Below are positions 35,689-45,291 of a stretch of DNA of 64,000 nt, in pieces. Origin of the DNA: JANQOH01 sp965243325. Its GTDB lineage: Bacteria; Pseudomonadota; Alphaproteobacteria; UBA7887. The DNA lies in the NCBI GenBank assembly GCA_965243325.1, contig CBDEUQ010000003.1:2604001-2668000 (forward strand), in the 5' to 3' direction. The notes beneath the pieces were generated by a model. The model made no database searches. It saw nothing but the letters and a program-made list of their open reading frames with translations, and was not told the DNA's origin. The first letter of the stretch is position 1; each line of letters opens with the position of its first letter. A program made the position numbers and the translations under genes.

Positions 35689-36863
35689 CCGAAACCGAAA
35701 TCAGGAACTTCACCCTGAACTTCGGCCCGCAGCATCCGGCCGCTCACGGCGTGCTGCGGCTGGTGCTGGAGATGGACGGCGAGGTGGTGGAGCGCGCCGA
35801 CCCGCATATCGGGCTGCTGCACCGCGGCACCGAGAAGCTCATCGAGCACAAGACGTATCTGCAGGCCCTGCCGTATTTCGATCGTCTCGACTACGTGTCG
35901 ATGATGAATCAGGAGCATTGTTACAGCCTCGCGGTGGAGAAGCTGCTGGGAATCGAAGTGCCGCTGCGCGCGCAGTACGTCCGCGTGCTGTTCGACGAGA
36001 TCACCCGCGTGCTCAACCATTGTCTCCAGATCGGCGCGAACGGCCTCGACATCGGCGCGACGACGCCGTTTCTCTGGCTGTTCGAGGAGCGCGAGACGCT
36101 GCTCGAGTTCTACGAGCGCGCATCGGGCGCGCGCATGCACGCGGCCTACGTGCGGCCTGGCGGCGTGCATCAGGATCTGCCGGACGGAATGGTCGACGAC
36201 ATCGCGGCGTGGGCGGCGCGCTTCCCGCGCGTTCTCGACGACGTCGAAGGGCTGTTGACCGAGAACCGGATCTGGAAGCAGCGCAACGTGGACATCGGCG
36301 TCGTGACTCCGGAGCAGGCGCTCGACTGGGGGTTTTCGGGGCCGGTCCTGCGCTCGACGGGCCTCGCGTGGGATCTGCGGAAGGCCCAGCCGTACGCCGT
36401 CTACGACCGCATGGAGTTCGACATCCCGGTCGGCAGGAACGGCGACTGCTACGACCGCTACCTGTTGCGCATGGCCGAGATGCGCCAGAGCGTGCGCATC
36501 GTCGAGCAGTGCCTGGCGGAAATGCCGGACGGGCCGGTGATGATCGGCAACAACAAGATCGCGCCGCCCAAACGCGACGACATGAAGCACTCGATGGAGG
36601 CGTTGATCCATCACTTCAAGCTCTATACCGAAGGCTACCGCGTGCCCGCGGGCGAGACCTATACGGCGGTGGAGGCGCCCAAGGGCGAATTCGGCGTCTA
36701 TCTGATCGCCGACGGGACCAACCAACCGTACCGCTGCAAGATCCGCGCGCCGGGCTTCGCGCACTTGCAGGGCCTCGAATTCATGACGCGCGGTCACCAG
36801 CTGGCGGATCTCGTCGCCTGCATCGCGACGCTCGATATCGTGTTCGGAGAAGTCGATCGATGA
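35685..36863 (+). CDS. nuoD: NADH-quinone oxidoreductase subunit D
   Basis: The 49-kDa subunit, 392 residues, lining the quinone pocket. The start FTLNFGPQHPAAHGVLR and the HIGLLHRGTEKLIE stretch include the His used for quinone reduction. The family end THDA-type motif appears as FMTRGHQLADLVACIATLDIV. The ATG at 35685 is inside the nuoC stop region. It overlaps nuoE by 4 nt. Confidence 0.95.
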   Translation: MTETEIRNFTLNFGPQHPAAHGVLRLVLEMDGEVVERADPHIGLLHRGTEKLIEHKTYLQALPYFDRLDYVSMMNQEHCYSLAVEKLLGIEVPLRAQYVRVLFDEITRVLNHCLQIGANGLDIGATTPFLWLFEERETLLEFYERASGARMHAAYVRPGGVHQDLPDGMVDDIAAWAARFPRVLDDVEGLLTENRIWKQRNVDIGVVTPEQALDWGFSGPVLRSTGLAWDLRKAQPYAVYDRMEFDIPVGRNGDCYDRYLLRMAEMRQSVRIVEQCLAEMPDGPVMIGNNKIAPPKRDDMKHSMEALIHHFKLYTEGYRVPAGETYTAVEAPKGEFGVYLIADGTNQPYRCKIRAPGFAHLQGLEFMTRGHQLADLVACIATLDIVFGEVDR

Positions 36864-37480
36864 AGCGGGCATTCGCCGCCGATGAACTTCAGCCCGAGAC
36901 GTTCGCGTTCGACGAGGAGACGCTCGCGTCCGCGCGCCGCGTCGTCGCCCAGTACCCGCCCGGGCACCAGCAGAGCGCTGTCATCCCGGTGCTTGACCTG
37001 GCGCAGCGCGCGCATGGGGGCTGGCTGCCGAAGGCGGCGGTGCGCACCGTCGCCGCTTTCCTGAAGATGCCCGAGATCCGCGCGTTCGAGGTGGCCAGCT
37101 TCTACAGCATGTTCAATCTGGCGCCGGTCGGAAAGCACTTCGTACAATTGTGCCGCACGACGCCGTGCTGGCTGCGCGGAAGCGACAGCGTCCGCGAAGC
37201 CTGCTGCCGACATCTGGGGGTCGACCTCGGAGAGATGACGCCCGACGGCCTGTTCACGGTCGTCGAGGTCGAATGCCTCGGCGCCTGCGTCAATGCGCCG
37301 GTGGCCCAGATTGGCGACGACTTCTACGAAGATCTCGACGCCGCGTCGATCGTCGAGGTGCTCACGGCGCTCGGCCGGGGCGACGCGGTCGCGCCCGGGT
37401 CGCGCATCGCCGGGCGTCTGGCGTCCGCGCCGGCGACGGGGCCGACGACGCTGATCGAAGGCGGAAGTACGCCGTGCTAG
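36860..37480 (+). CDS. nuoE: NADH-quinone oxidoreductase subunit E
   Basis: The 24-kDa-type subunit, 206 residues, with the [2Fe-2S] cluster N1a. Ligands come from CRTTPC and from ECLGACVNAP. The C terminus carries an Ala/Gly-rich tail after residue 170 (GDAVAPGSRIAGRLASAPAT). The ATG at 36860 overlaps the nuoD stop, and the end overlaps the nuoF GTG. Confidence 0.95.
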   Translation: MKRAFAADELQPETFAFDEETLASARRVVAQYPPGHQQSAVIPVLDLAQRAHGGWLPKAAVRTVAAFLKMPEIRAFEVASFYSMFNLAPVGKHFVQLCRTTPCWLRGSDSVREACCRHLGVDLGEMTPDGLFTVVEVECLGACVNAPVAQIGDDFYEDLDAASIVEVLTALGRGDAVAPGSRIAGRLASAPATGPTTLIEGGSTPC

Positions 37481-38751
37481 CCGATCGCGACCGCATTTTC
37501 ACCGACCTCTACGGCGCCGCGGGGGCCGGCCTCGCGGCCGCGCGACGCCGCGGTGACTGGGACGGCACCGCGGCGCTCATCGCGCGCGGCCGCGAGGCGA
37601 TCGTCGAGGAGGTCAAGAATTCCGGTTTGCGCGGGCGCGGCGGCGCGGGCTTTCCGACCGGCCTCAAGTGGTCGTTCATGCCGGCCCGGTCCGATGGCCG
37701 TCCGCACTATCTCGTCGTCAACGCCGACGAGAGCGAGCCGGGCACGTGCAAGGACCGCGACATCATTCGCCACGAACCGCACAAGCTCGTGGAAGGCGCC
37801 TTGCTCGCCGGCTTCGCGATGGGGGCGGAATCGGCCTACATCTACGTCCGCGGCGAGTTCTGTAACGAAGCCGGGGCGTTGCAACGCGCGATCGACGAAG
37901 CCTACGACGCAGGTTTGCTTGGCGCCGACGCTGCAGGGGCGGGAATCCGCTTCGACATTCATCTGCATCGCGGCGCCGGCGCTTACATCTGCGGTGAGGA
38001 AACCGCGTTGCTCGAAAGCCTCGAAGGCAGGAAGGGCCAGCCGCGCCTGAAGCCGCCGTTTCCTGCCGCGGCCGGGCTTTACGGCTGTCCGACGACGGTC
38101 AACAACGTCGAGACGATCGCCGTCATACCGACGATTCTACGGCGCGGCGCCAGTTGGTTTGCCGGAATCGGCCGGGAAAACAATACCGGCACCAAGGTGT
38201 TCTGCATTTCCGGCCATGTCCAGACGCCCTGCAATGTCGAGGAGGCGATGGGGGTCCCGCTGCGCGAACTGATCGAGCGGCACGCCGGCGGCGTTCGCGG
38301 CGGCTGGGACAACTTGCTCGCCGTCATTCCAGGCGGCTCGTCCGTTCCCTGTTTGCCAAAGACCGTCTGCGACGACTTGTCGATGGATTTCGATGCCTTG
38401 CGCGACGCGAAGTCGGGTCTCGGCACAGCGGCGGTGATCGTCATGGACCAGTCCACCGATATCGTTGCCGCGATCGCGCGCCTCTCGCATTTCTACAAGC
38501 ACGAGAGCTGCGGCCAGTGCACGCCCTGCCGCGAGGGTACGGGCTGGATGTGGCGGGTCATGGAACGGCTGGTGGACGGCCGCGCCGAGATCGAGGAAAT
38601 CGACGTGCTCGAACAGGTGACGCGGCAGGTGGAGGGTCACACGATCTGCGCTCTCGGAGATGCGGCGGCATGGCCGGTACAGGGGTTGATTCGGCACTTC
38701 CGGCCCGAGATCGAACGTCGCATTCTCGATCGCAAGAAACGTGCGGCCTGA
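37474..38751 (+). CDS. nuoF: NADH-quinone oxidoreductase subunit F
   Basis: The 51-kDa subunit, 425 residues, where NADH binds, with FMN and the [4Fe-4S] cluster N3. The nucleotide motif GLRGRGGAGFPTGLKW is near residue 55, and the cluster ligands are in ESCGQCTPCREG and HTICALGD. A GTG start at 37474, overlapping the nuoE stop by 7 nt, gives the family start LADRDRIFTDLYG. No ATG is suitably placed. Confidence 0.95.
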   Translation: MLADRDRIFTDLYGAAGAGLAAARRRGDWDGTAALIARGREAIVEEVKNSGLRGRGGAGFPTGLKWSFMPARSDGRPHYLVVNADESEPGTCKDRDIIRHEPHKLVEGALLAGFAMGAESAYIYVRGEFCNEAGALQRAIDEAYDAGLLGADAAGAGIRFDIHLHRGAGAYICGEETALLESLEGRKGQPRLKPPFPAAAGLYGCPTTVNNVETIAVIPTILRRGASWFAGIGRENNTGTKVFCISGHVQTPCNVEEAMGVPLRELIERHAGGVRGGWDNLLAVIPGGSSVPCLPKTVCDDLSMDFDALRDAKSGLGTAAVIVMDQSTDIVAAIARLSHFYKHESCGQCTPCREGTGWMWRVMERLVDGRAEIEEIDVLEQVTRQVEGHTICALGDAAAWPVQGLIRHFRPEIERRILDRKKRAA

Positions 38752-38761
38752 GAGGCGGGCG

Positions 38762-40825
38762 ATGCCGGCGCTGACCATTGACGGATTGAAGATCACGGTC
38801 GAACCGGGCACTACCGTGTTGCAGGCGTGCGAGCTTGCGGGGCGCGAAATCCCGCGCTTCTGCTACCACGAGCGGCTTTCGATCGCCGGCAACTGCAGGA
38901 TGTGTCTGGTCGAGATGGAGCGCTCGCCAAAACCGATCGCATCTTGCGCGATGCCGGCCGCCGACGGCATGACGATTCTCACCGATACGCCGCTTGTCCG
39001 CAGCGCGCGTGAGGGCGTGATGGAGTTCCTGCTCATCAACCATCCGCTCGATTGCCCGGTCTGCGATCAGGGCGGCGAGTGCGATCTGCAGGATCAAGCG
39101 CTGGTATACGGCCGGGACCGGGGACGCTACGACGAGAACAAACGTGCGGTCGAAGAAAAAGACTTCGGCCCGCTGATCAAGACCTTCATGACACGCTGCA
39201 TCCATTGTACGCGTTGCGTGCGCTTTATGGAGGAGGTCGCCGGCACTCCTGAACTCGGCGGTCTGTACCGTGGCGAGGACATGGAGATTACCAGCGCGAT
39301 CGCGGGCGGTCTTGGTTCGGAGCTCTCGGGCAACGTCGTCGATCTGTGTCCTGTCGGGGCGCTGACGTCCAAGCCGTACGCCTTCACCGCGCGGTCTTGG
39401 GAGCTCCGGTCGACGGAGACTGTCGACGCGCTCGATGCCGTGGGTAGCAGCATCCGCGTCGATGCACGCGGTGCGCAGATCATGCGTGTCCTGCCGAGGT
39501 TGAACGAGGCGGTCAACGAGGAGTGGATCGCGGACAAAGCGCGCTACGCCTGCGACGGCCTGCGCCGCCAACGACTTGACCGGCCATACATCCGCGGCCG
39601 CGACGGCAGACTCGCACCGGCGAGCTGGGACGAGGCGCTGCCCGTCGTAGCAAAGCGCCTCGGCAGCGCCGGAGATCGCTTCGGCGCCATCGCCGGTGAT
39701 CTCTGCGATGCCGAGGCGATGTGTGCGCTCAAGGATCTTGCTGACCGGCTCGGCTCGCCGCATATCGATTGCCGACAGGACGGTGCCGAGCTGCAAGCAT
39801 CGCCCCGCGCTGGCTATATTTTCAACACCACCATCGCAGGAATTGAGGAGGCGGATCTCTGCCTGCTCGTCGGGACCGATCCGAGATGGGAGGCGCCACT
39901 CGTCAACCAGCGTCTGCGCAAGCGCTGGCGCGCCGGGGGAATGTCGGTCGCCTCCGTTGGACCGAGCCGGGACTTGGGCTACACGGTGCAGCATCTTGGC
40001 GACGGGCCGGCGCCGCTTGCCGAGATCGCCGGCGGTCGGCACGAGTTTTGTCGTTCCTTCGAAGGCGCCGAAAAGCCGATGGTCGTATTCGGCATGGGCG
40101 CGCTCACACGGGACGACGGCGCCGCCGTTCTGGCGCTGGGTCACATGTTGGCAGAACGGTACAACATGGTCCGCGAGGACTGGAACGGCTTCAACGTATT
40201 GCATACGGCGGCGGCGCGTGTTGGTGGGCTCGATCTCGGCTTGGTGCCGGGCGAGGGGGGGCTGGACGCGGCCAGTATGGTTCGCGCCGCGGCGGCGGGT
40301 GACCTTGAAGTGCTGTACCTCCTCGGCGCCGACGAGATCGACACGGCTGCGCTGGGCGATACATTTGTTGTCTATCAGGGCCACCACGGAGACCGCGGCG
40401 CCCATCGCGCGGACGTCGTTCTGCCCGGCGCCGCCTACACGGAAAAACCGGCAATCTACGTGAACACGGAGGGCCGGGTGCAACACGCCCAGCGTGCAGT
40501 GTTCCCGCCGGGCGATGCGCGTGACGACTGGACGATTCTACGGGCCTTGTCCGGCATTCTCGACCGGCCGCTGCCATACGACGATCTTGCGGCACTGCGC
40601 CAACGGATGAAGGCATTGTGTCCGCATCTCGGGTCGTCCGACCGGGTGGTGCCGGCGTCGTGGCAGGCGTTCGGAGTCGAGGGTCCAATCGATCCGGCAC
40701 CTTTTGCGCTGCCGATCCGCAATTACTACATGACCGACCCAATCAGCCGCGCGTCAGAGACCATGGCGCAGTGCACGCGGGAGTTTGACGACATCGTCAA
40801 GGCCCGCATTGAGGCCGGAGGGTAA
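38762..40825 (+). CDS. nuoG: NADH-quinone oxidoreductase subunit G
   Basis: The 75-kDa subunit, 687 residues, typical of alphaproteobacteria and mitochondria. Cluster ligands in order: [2Fe-2S] in CYHERLSIAGNCRMC, then HPLDCPVCDQGGECDLQ, then CIHCTRCVRF and CPVGALTSK. The rest resembles the molybdopterin oxidoreductase fold without the cofactor. It follows nuoF by 10 nt and precedes nuoH by 3 nt. Confidence 0.95.
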   Translation: MPALTIDGLKITVEPGTTVLQACELAGREIPRFCYHERLSIAGNCRMCLVEMERSPKPIASCAMPAADGMTILTDTPLVRSAREGVMEFLLINHPLDCPVCDQGGECDLQDQALVYGRDRGRYDENKRAVEEKDFGPLIKTFMTRCIHCTRCVRFMEEVAGTPELGGLYRGEDMEITSAIAGGLGSELSGNVVDLCPVGALTSKPYAFTARSWELRSTETVDALDAVGSSIRVDARGAQIMRVLPRLNEAVNEEWIADKARYACDGLRRQRLDRPYIRGRDGRLAPASWDEALPVVAKRLGSAGDRFGAIAGDLCDAEAMCALKDLADRLGSPHIDCRQDGAELQASPRAGYIFNTTIAGIEEADLCLLVGTDPRWEAPLVNQRLRKRWRAGGMSVASVGPSRDLGYTVQHLGDGPAPLAEIAGGRHEFCRSFEGAEKPMVVFGMGALTRDDGAAVLALGHMLAERYNMVREDWNGFNVLHTAAARVGGLDLGLVPGEGGLDAASMVRAAAAGDLEVLYLLGADEIDTAALGDTFVVYQGHHGDRGAHRADVVLPGAAYTEKPAIYVNTEGRVQHAQRAVFPPGDARDDWTILRALSGILDRPLPYDDLAALRQRMKALCPHLGSSDRVVPASWQAFGVEGPIDPAPFALPIRNYYMTDPISRASETMAQCTREFDDIVKARIEAGG

Positions 40826-40828
40826 ATC

Positions 40829-41839
40829 GTGGGCAGTTTTTGGCATGCCTACGTCTGGCCCGGTGCGATAATTGTCGGACAGGTGCTTCTGATCGTCGTG
40901 CCGCTGCTGATTGCCGTCGCATATCTGACGTATGCCGAACGCAAGGTTATCGGCGCAATTCATCTGCGATACGGACCGAACGTGGTTGGACCTTTCGGTC
41001 TGTTGCAGCCAATCGCGGATGGACTCAAGCTTCTGACAAAGGAAACGGTGTTGCCGGCGCGCGCCGACACAAGCGTGTTCCTGCTCGCGCCGATAGCGAC
41101 TTTCACCTTGAGCTTTCTGGCCTGGGCCGTGATTCCATTCGACGAAGGCTGGGTGCTTTCCGACATCAACGTCGGAATTCTGTTTTTGTTCGCCGTCGCT
41201 TCGCTTGAAGTCTATGGCGTACTGATGGCGGGCTGGGCAAGCAATTCGCGGTATGCCTTTCTCGGGGCGCTCCGGTCAGCAGCGCAGATGGTTTCGTACG
41301 AAGTATCGATGGGCTTCGTCATCATTACTGTACTGATCTGCGCTGGCAGCCTCAATCTGAGCGAGATCGTGGCGGCGCAGAAAGACATGTGGTTCGTCGT
41401 TCCACTATTTCCAATGTTCGTGATCTTCTTCATTTCCGGTCTGGCCGAAACAAACCGCCATCCATTCGACCTGCCGGAGGATGAAGCCGCGCTTGTCGCC
41501 GGTTACTTCGTGGAATATTCAGCGATGCCGTTCGCCTTATTCTTCCTCGGCGAGTATGCGGCCATGATCCTTGTCAGCGGCATGACCACGGTACTCTTTC
41601 TCGGCGGTTGGCTGCCGCCCGTCGACACCGTGCCGTTCAATCTGATACCGGGCGTTGTCTGGTTTGGGCTCAAGATTTCGATTGTACTGTTTTTCTTTCT
41701 GTGGGTGCGTGCAAGCTTTCCACGCTACCGCTATGACCAGCTCATGCGGCTCGGCTGGAAGGTATTCCTGCCGTTCTCGTTGCTTTGGGTGATGCTGACC
41801 GCCGGGGCTGTTGTGGCCTTCGACTGGTATCCGGACTGA
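40829..41839 (+). CDS. nuoH: NADH-quinone oxidoreductase subunit H
   Basis: Membrane subunit joining the two arms, 336 residues with about eight helices. Conserved loops ERKVIGAIHLRYGPNVVGPF and ADGLKLLTKE and the acidic ETNRHPFDLPEDEAAL line the quinone entrance. The GTG start at 40829 follows GGAGGGTAAATC. GC content begins to fall here relative to nuoA-F. Confidence 0.95.
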   Translation: MGSFWHAYVWPGAIIVGQVLLIVVPLLIAVAYLTYAERKVIGAIHLRYGPNVVGPFGLLQPIADGLKLLTKETVLPARADTSVFLLAPIATFTLSFLAWAVIPFDEGWVLSDINVGILFLFAVASLEVYGVLMAGWASNSRYAFLGALRSAAQMVSYEVSMGFVIITVLICAGSLNLSEIVAAQKDMWFVVPLFPMFVIFFISGLAETNRHPFDLPEDEAALVAGYFVEYSAMPFALFFLGEYAAMILVSGMTTVLFLGGWLPPVDTVPFNLIPGVVWFGLKISIVLFFFLWVRASFPRYRYDQLMRLGWKVFLPFSLLWVMLTAGAVVAFDWYPD

Positions 41840-41847
41840 GTGCGGCC

Positions 41848-42336
41848 ATGGCCTTCCTTGCCCAAGCGACAAAATCCTTTCTTCTTGCAGAGTTGGTCTC
41901 AGGCCTGTGGCTGACGCTGAAGTACCTTTGCCGTCGCAAAGTGACGCTGAACTACCCCTATGAAAAGGGTCCGCTCGGACCACGATTTCGTGGCGAGCAC
42001 GCCTTGCGACGCTATCCGAACGGCGAGGAGCGCTGCATCGCGTGCAAGTTATGCGAAGCCATCTGTCCCGCGCAGGCGATTACCATCGAAGCCGAGCCGC
42101 GGGAGGACGGCAGCAGGCGGACGACACGCTATGATATCGACATGACAAAGTGCATCTATTGCGGCTTTTGTCAGGAAGCATGTCCGGTGGACGCGATCGT
42201 GGAGGGTCCAAATTATGAATTTGCAACCGAGAGCCACGAAGAACTCCTCTACAATAAGGAGAAGTTACTTGCTAACGGCGACCGCTGGGAAGGTCAAATA
42301 GCGATCAATCTCCTGTCCGACGCGCCGTATCGCTGA
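41848..42336 (+). CDS. nuoI: NADH-quinone oxidoreductase subunit I
   Basis: The TYKY-type ferredoxin subunit, 162 residues, with two [4Fe-4S] clusters (N6a, N6b). Ligands are CIACKLCEAICP and CIYCGFCQEACP. An amphipathic N-terminal helix (AELVSGLWLTLKYL) lies on the membrane. The ATG at 41848 is 8 nt past the nuoH stop. A 100-nt gap to nuoJ follows, the largest in the operon. Confidence 0.95.
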   Translation: MAFLAQATKSFLLAELVSGLWLTLKYLCRRKVTLNYPYEKGPLGPRFRGEHALRRYPNGEERCIACKLCEAICPAQAITIEAEPREDGSRRTTRYDIDMTKCIYCGFCQEACPVDAIVEGPNYEFATESHEELLYNKEKLLANGDRWEGQIAINLLSDAPYR

Positions 42337-42436
42337 TTTTGGATTTCGGCCTCTCCCTTATGAAATCGCCTTCGCTCAATCACGTGTTCCCAATGCGTGG
42401 ATCGTGCGGCATGTCTTCCGTCGGGCGTCGACGCAT

Positions 42437-43042
42437 ATGACGATTACGGCTCTCGCATTCTATCTGTTTGCTGCCGTCATGATCGCAAGTGGCGTGATGG
42501 TGATTGTGTCACGCAATCCGGTACACGCTGTGTTGTTTCTGATCGTGGCTTTTCTTAACGCAGCGGGCCTGTTCGTATTGCTCGGCGCGGAGTTCCTGGC
42601 CATGATACTGGCGATTGTCTATGTCGGTGCCGTTGCAGTGCTTTTCATGTTCGTTGTTATGATGCTTGATATTGATTTTGTGCAAGTGCGCGAGGGCTTT
42701 CTCCAATACCTGCCGATCGGCGCGACAATCGGGTTATTGCTGGCGGTCGAACTGGGCTTTGTGGTCTCGGCAACATGGCTCGGCGAGGGCGGCCGCACTC
42801 TGGCCGGACCGACTGAAGGACCTGTGACCAATACCGAAGCGATCGGGCAAGTCCTGTATACGGAGTACTTCTACTTGTTTCAGGCTGCGGGAATCATTCT
42901 GCTTGTGGCCATGGTCGGTGCTATCGCCCTGACGCTGCGTCGACGTGACGACGTCCGTCGTCAGAAGGTCGCAGGACAGAATGCCCGACGGCCGAAGGAA
43001 GCGATCGAAATCCGGCGCGTTACACCCGGCACGGGACTCTGA
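42437..43042 (+). CDS. nuoJ: NADH-quinone oxidoreductase subunit J
   Basis: Membrane subunit of 201 residues with five helices. The conserved third helix GAEFLAMILAIVYVGAVAVLFMFVVMM contains the pi-bulge region. A basic cytoplasmic tail (RRRDDVRRQKVAGQNARRPK) ends the protein. I prefer the ATG at 42437. A GTG at 42404 would add 11 basic residues with no family support. Confidence 0.93.
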   Translation: MTITALAFYLFAAVMIASGVMVIVSRNPVHAVLFLIVAFLNAAGLFVLLGAEFLAMILAIVYVGAVAVLFMFVVMMLDIDFVQVREGFLQYLPIGATIGLLLAVELGFVVSATWLGEGGRTLAGPTEGPVTNTEAIGQVLYTEYFYLFQAAGIILLVAMVGAIALTLRRRDDVRRQKVAGQNARRPKEAIEIRRVTPGTGL

Positions 43043-43046
43043 AACA

Positions 43047-43355
43047 ATGGAGATTACGCTCGCGCACTATCTGGTCGTTGGCGCGATCATGTTCGCCCTT
43101 GGAATTTTTGGCATTTTTCTCAATCGCAAGAACGTTATCGTCGTCCTGATGTCGATTGAATTGATGCTGCTTGCGGTCAACGTCAATCTGGTGGCGTTCT
43201 CGGCTTATCTCGGCGACCTTACCGGCCAGATATTTGCCATGTTCGTGCTCACGGTCGCTGCGGCGGAAGTGTCGGTCGGGCTTGCGATTTTGGTCGTTTA
43301 CAACCGTGTACGCGGCAGTATCGAGGTTGAGGATATCAATCTCATGAAGGGCTGA
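43047..43355 (+). CDS. nuoK: NADH-quinone oxidoreductase subunit K
   Basis: Small MrpC-like proton-channel subunit, 102 residues with three helices. The membrane Glu residues involved in proton transfer are in VLMSIELMLLAVNVNLVAF and VLTVAAAEVSVGLAILV. The ATG at 43047 is 4 nt after nuoJ, and 7 nt separate it from nuoL. Confidence 0.95.
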   Translation: MEITLAHYLVVGAIMFALGIFGIFLNRKNVIVVLMSIELMLLAVNVNLVAFSAYLGDLTGQIFAMFVLTVAAAEVSVGLAILVVYNRVRGSIEVEDINLMKG

Positions 43356-43362
43356 GCAGGCA

Positions 43363-45288
43363 ATGGCGGCCCTTTGCGTCTTCCTTCCACTCGTCGGTGC
43401 GCTCATTGCTGGTTTTTTTGGACGTCTGATCGGCGACCGCGGCGCACAGGTGGTCACCTGTGGTTTGATGATCGTCTCCGCTGCATGCGGTACGGCCGTG
43501 TTCGTCTCCGCCATTGCCGGCGGCGAATCTTATTCGATAGAACTCTTCCGCTGGATCCGCTCGGGAACACTGGATTTTTCGTGGGCGCTTCACGTTGATT
43601 CGCTCACAGCGGCGATGATTTTCACGGTCAGCAGCGTCTCCACCCTCGTTCACATCTATTCGGTCGGCTATATGGCGCACGACGCCAACGTGCCGCGCTT
43701 CATGGCCTACCTGTCTCTGTTCACCTTCTCCATGCTGATGTTGGTGACGGCCGACAACTTCGTCCAGCTGTATTTCGGTTGGGAGGGTGTCGGGCTGTGC
43801 AGCTATTTGCTGATTGGCTTCTGGTATACGAGGCCGGCGGCCAACTCAGCAGCCATCAAGGCGTTCATCGTCAATCGGGTCGGAGATTTCGCGTTCGCGT
43901 TGGGTATCTTCACAATCTACCTTACGTTTGATTCGGTCGATTACGAAGTCGTATTCCGGGCCGCTGAGGCCCGTGTGGACGATAGGACCGGGTTCCTCGG
44001 GTTTGAGATTGATACAATCACATTGATTTGCCTGCTTCTCTTTGTAGGTGCGATGGGCAAGTCGGCGCAGCTATTCCTGCACACTTGGTTGCCGGACGCG
44101 ATGGAAGGGCCGACCCCGGTTTCAGCCCTGATTCACGCTGCGACCATGGTTACGGCCGGAGTGTTTCTCGTCGCACGTTGTTCGCCTCTATTCGAGCTCT
44201 CCGAAACGGCGCTCGCGACCGTTACCGTAGTGGGCGCCTCCACGGCGTTCTTTGCAGCTACCGTCGGCCTTGTGCAGAACGACATCAAACGTGTCATTGC
44301 ATATTCGACATGCAGTCAGCTTGGTTACATGTTCTTTGCGTGTGGCGTTTCCGCATATGCGGCGGGCATCTTTCACCTGATGACGCACGCGTTCTTCAAG
44401 GCGCTTCTGTTCCTCGGCGCGGGCGCGGTGATCCACGCCATGTCGGACGAGCAGGATATGCGCCGGATGGGAGGTATCCGACGGGCGGTTCCATGGACGT
44501 ACGCGCTGATGACGATAGGTTCTTTGGCTCTTGCGGGAATCCCGCCGTTTGCCGGTTTTTTTTCCAAGGACGTGATCCTCGAAGCGGCATACGCAGCGCA
44601 TACCGGAGTTGGTGGATATGCCTTTTGGCTGGGTGCTTCGGCAGCGGCGATGACCGCGTTCTATTCGTGGCGGCTGCTGTTCATGACATTTCATGGACGC
44701 CCGCGCGCCAATGAAAAGGTCATGGCACACGTTCGCGAGGCCCCGCTTACGATGTTGCTGCCGCTGATCGTGCTCGCTGTCGGCGCCCTCGCGGCGGGCT
44801 ATATGGGGCGCGGCCTGGTGGATCACGACGGCGCGTATTGGGGGCCCGCCCTTTATGTGCTCGAGGGTCACAACGCGCTCGCCGACGCGCACCATGCGCC
44901 TCTGTGGGTCAAGGTGCTGGGTCCGGTTTTGGCGATCATGGGCATCTTTATTGCCTGGCTGTTCTATATTCGGAGGCCCGAACTGCCCCGTCGCTTGGCC
45001 AACTCGGCTCGGAACGTACATATGTTCCTGCTCAACAAATGGTATTTCGATGAACTTTACGACAGGACGCTGGTGCGGCCGGTGAAGCGTCTTGGACTCG
45101 CTCTCTGGAAGACCGGCGACGGCGAGATTATCGACAGTGTGGGGCCCAATGGCATCGCTGCCGGCGTCCTTGCGGTCGCGCGTCGCGCGGCCAGTCTGCA
45201 AACCGGCTACGTCTATCATTACGCCTTCGCAATGCTGATCGGCGTGGTCGCATTTGTGACCTGGTATCTCGGGACCGGCGGCAGCTGA
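43363..45288 (+). CDS. nuoL: NADH-quinone oxidoreductase subunit L
   Basis: Distal antiporter-like subunit, 641 residues, ND5 type. The start MAALCVFLPLVGALIAGFFG, the key FGWEGVGLCSYLLIGFW with the channel Glu, and LPDAMEGPTPVSALIHAATM with the broken-helix region are present. The long lateral amphipathic helix and last anchor helix follow in the C-terminal 120 residues (NKWYFDELYD). It lies 3 nt before nuoM. Confidence 0.95.
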   Translation: MAALCVFLPLVGALIAGFFGRLIGDRGAQVVTCGLMIVSAACGTAVFVSAIAGGESYSIELFRWIRSGTLDFSWALHVDSLTAAMIFTVSSVSTLVHIYSVGYMAHDANVPRFMAYLSLFTFSMLMLVTADNFVQLYFGWEGVGLCSYLLIGFWYTRPAANSAAIKAFIVNRVGDFAFALGIFTIYLTFDSVDYEVVFRAAEARVDDRTGFLGFEIDTITLICLLLFVGAMGKSAQLFLHTWLPDAMEGPTPVSALIHAATMVTAGVFLVARCSPLFELSETALATVTVVGASTAFFAATVGLVQNDIKRVIAYSTCSQLGYMFFACGVSAYAAGIFHLMTHAFFKALLFLGAGAVIHAMSDEQDMRRMGGIRRAVPWTYALMTIGSLALAGIPPFAGFFSKDVILEAAYAAHTGVGGYAFWLGASAAAMTAFYSWRLLFMTFHGRPRANEKVMAHVREAPLTMLLPLIVLAVGALAAGYMGRGLVDHDGAYWGPALYVLEGHNALADAHHAPLWVKVLGPVLAIMGIFIAWLFYIRRPELPRRLANSARNVHMFLLNKWYFDELYDRTLVRPVKRLGLALWKTGDGEIIDSVGPNGIAAGVLAVARRAASLQTGYVYHYAFAMLIGVVAFVTWYLGTGGS

Positions 45289-45291
45289 GCG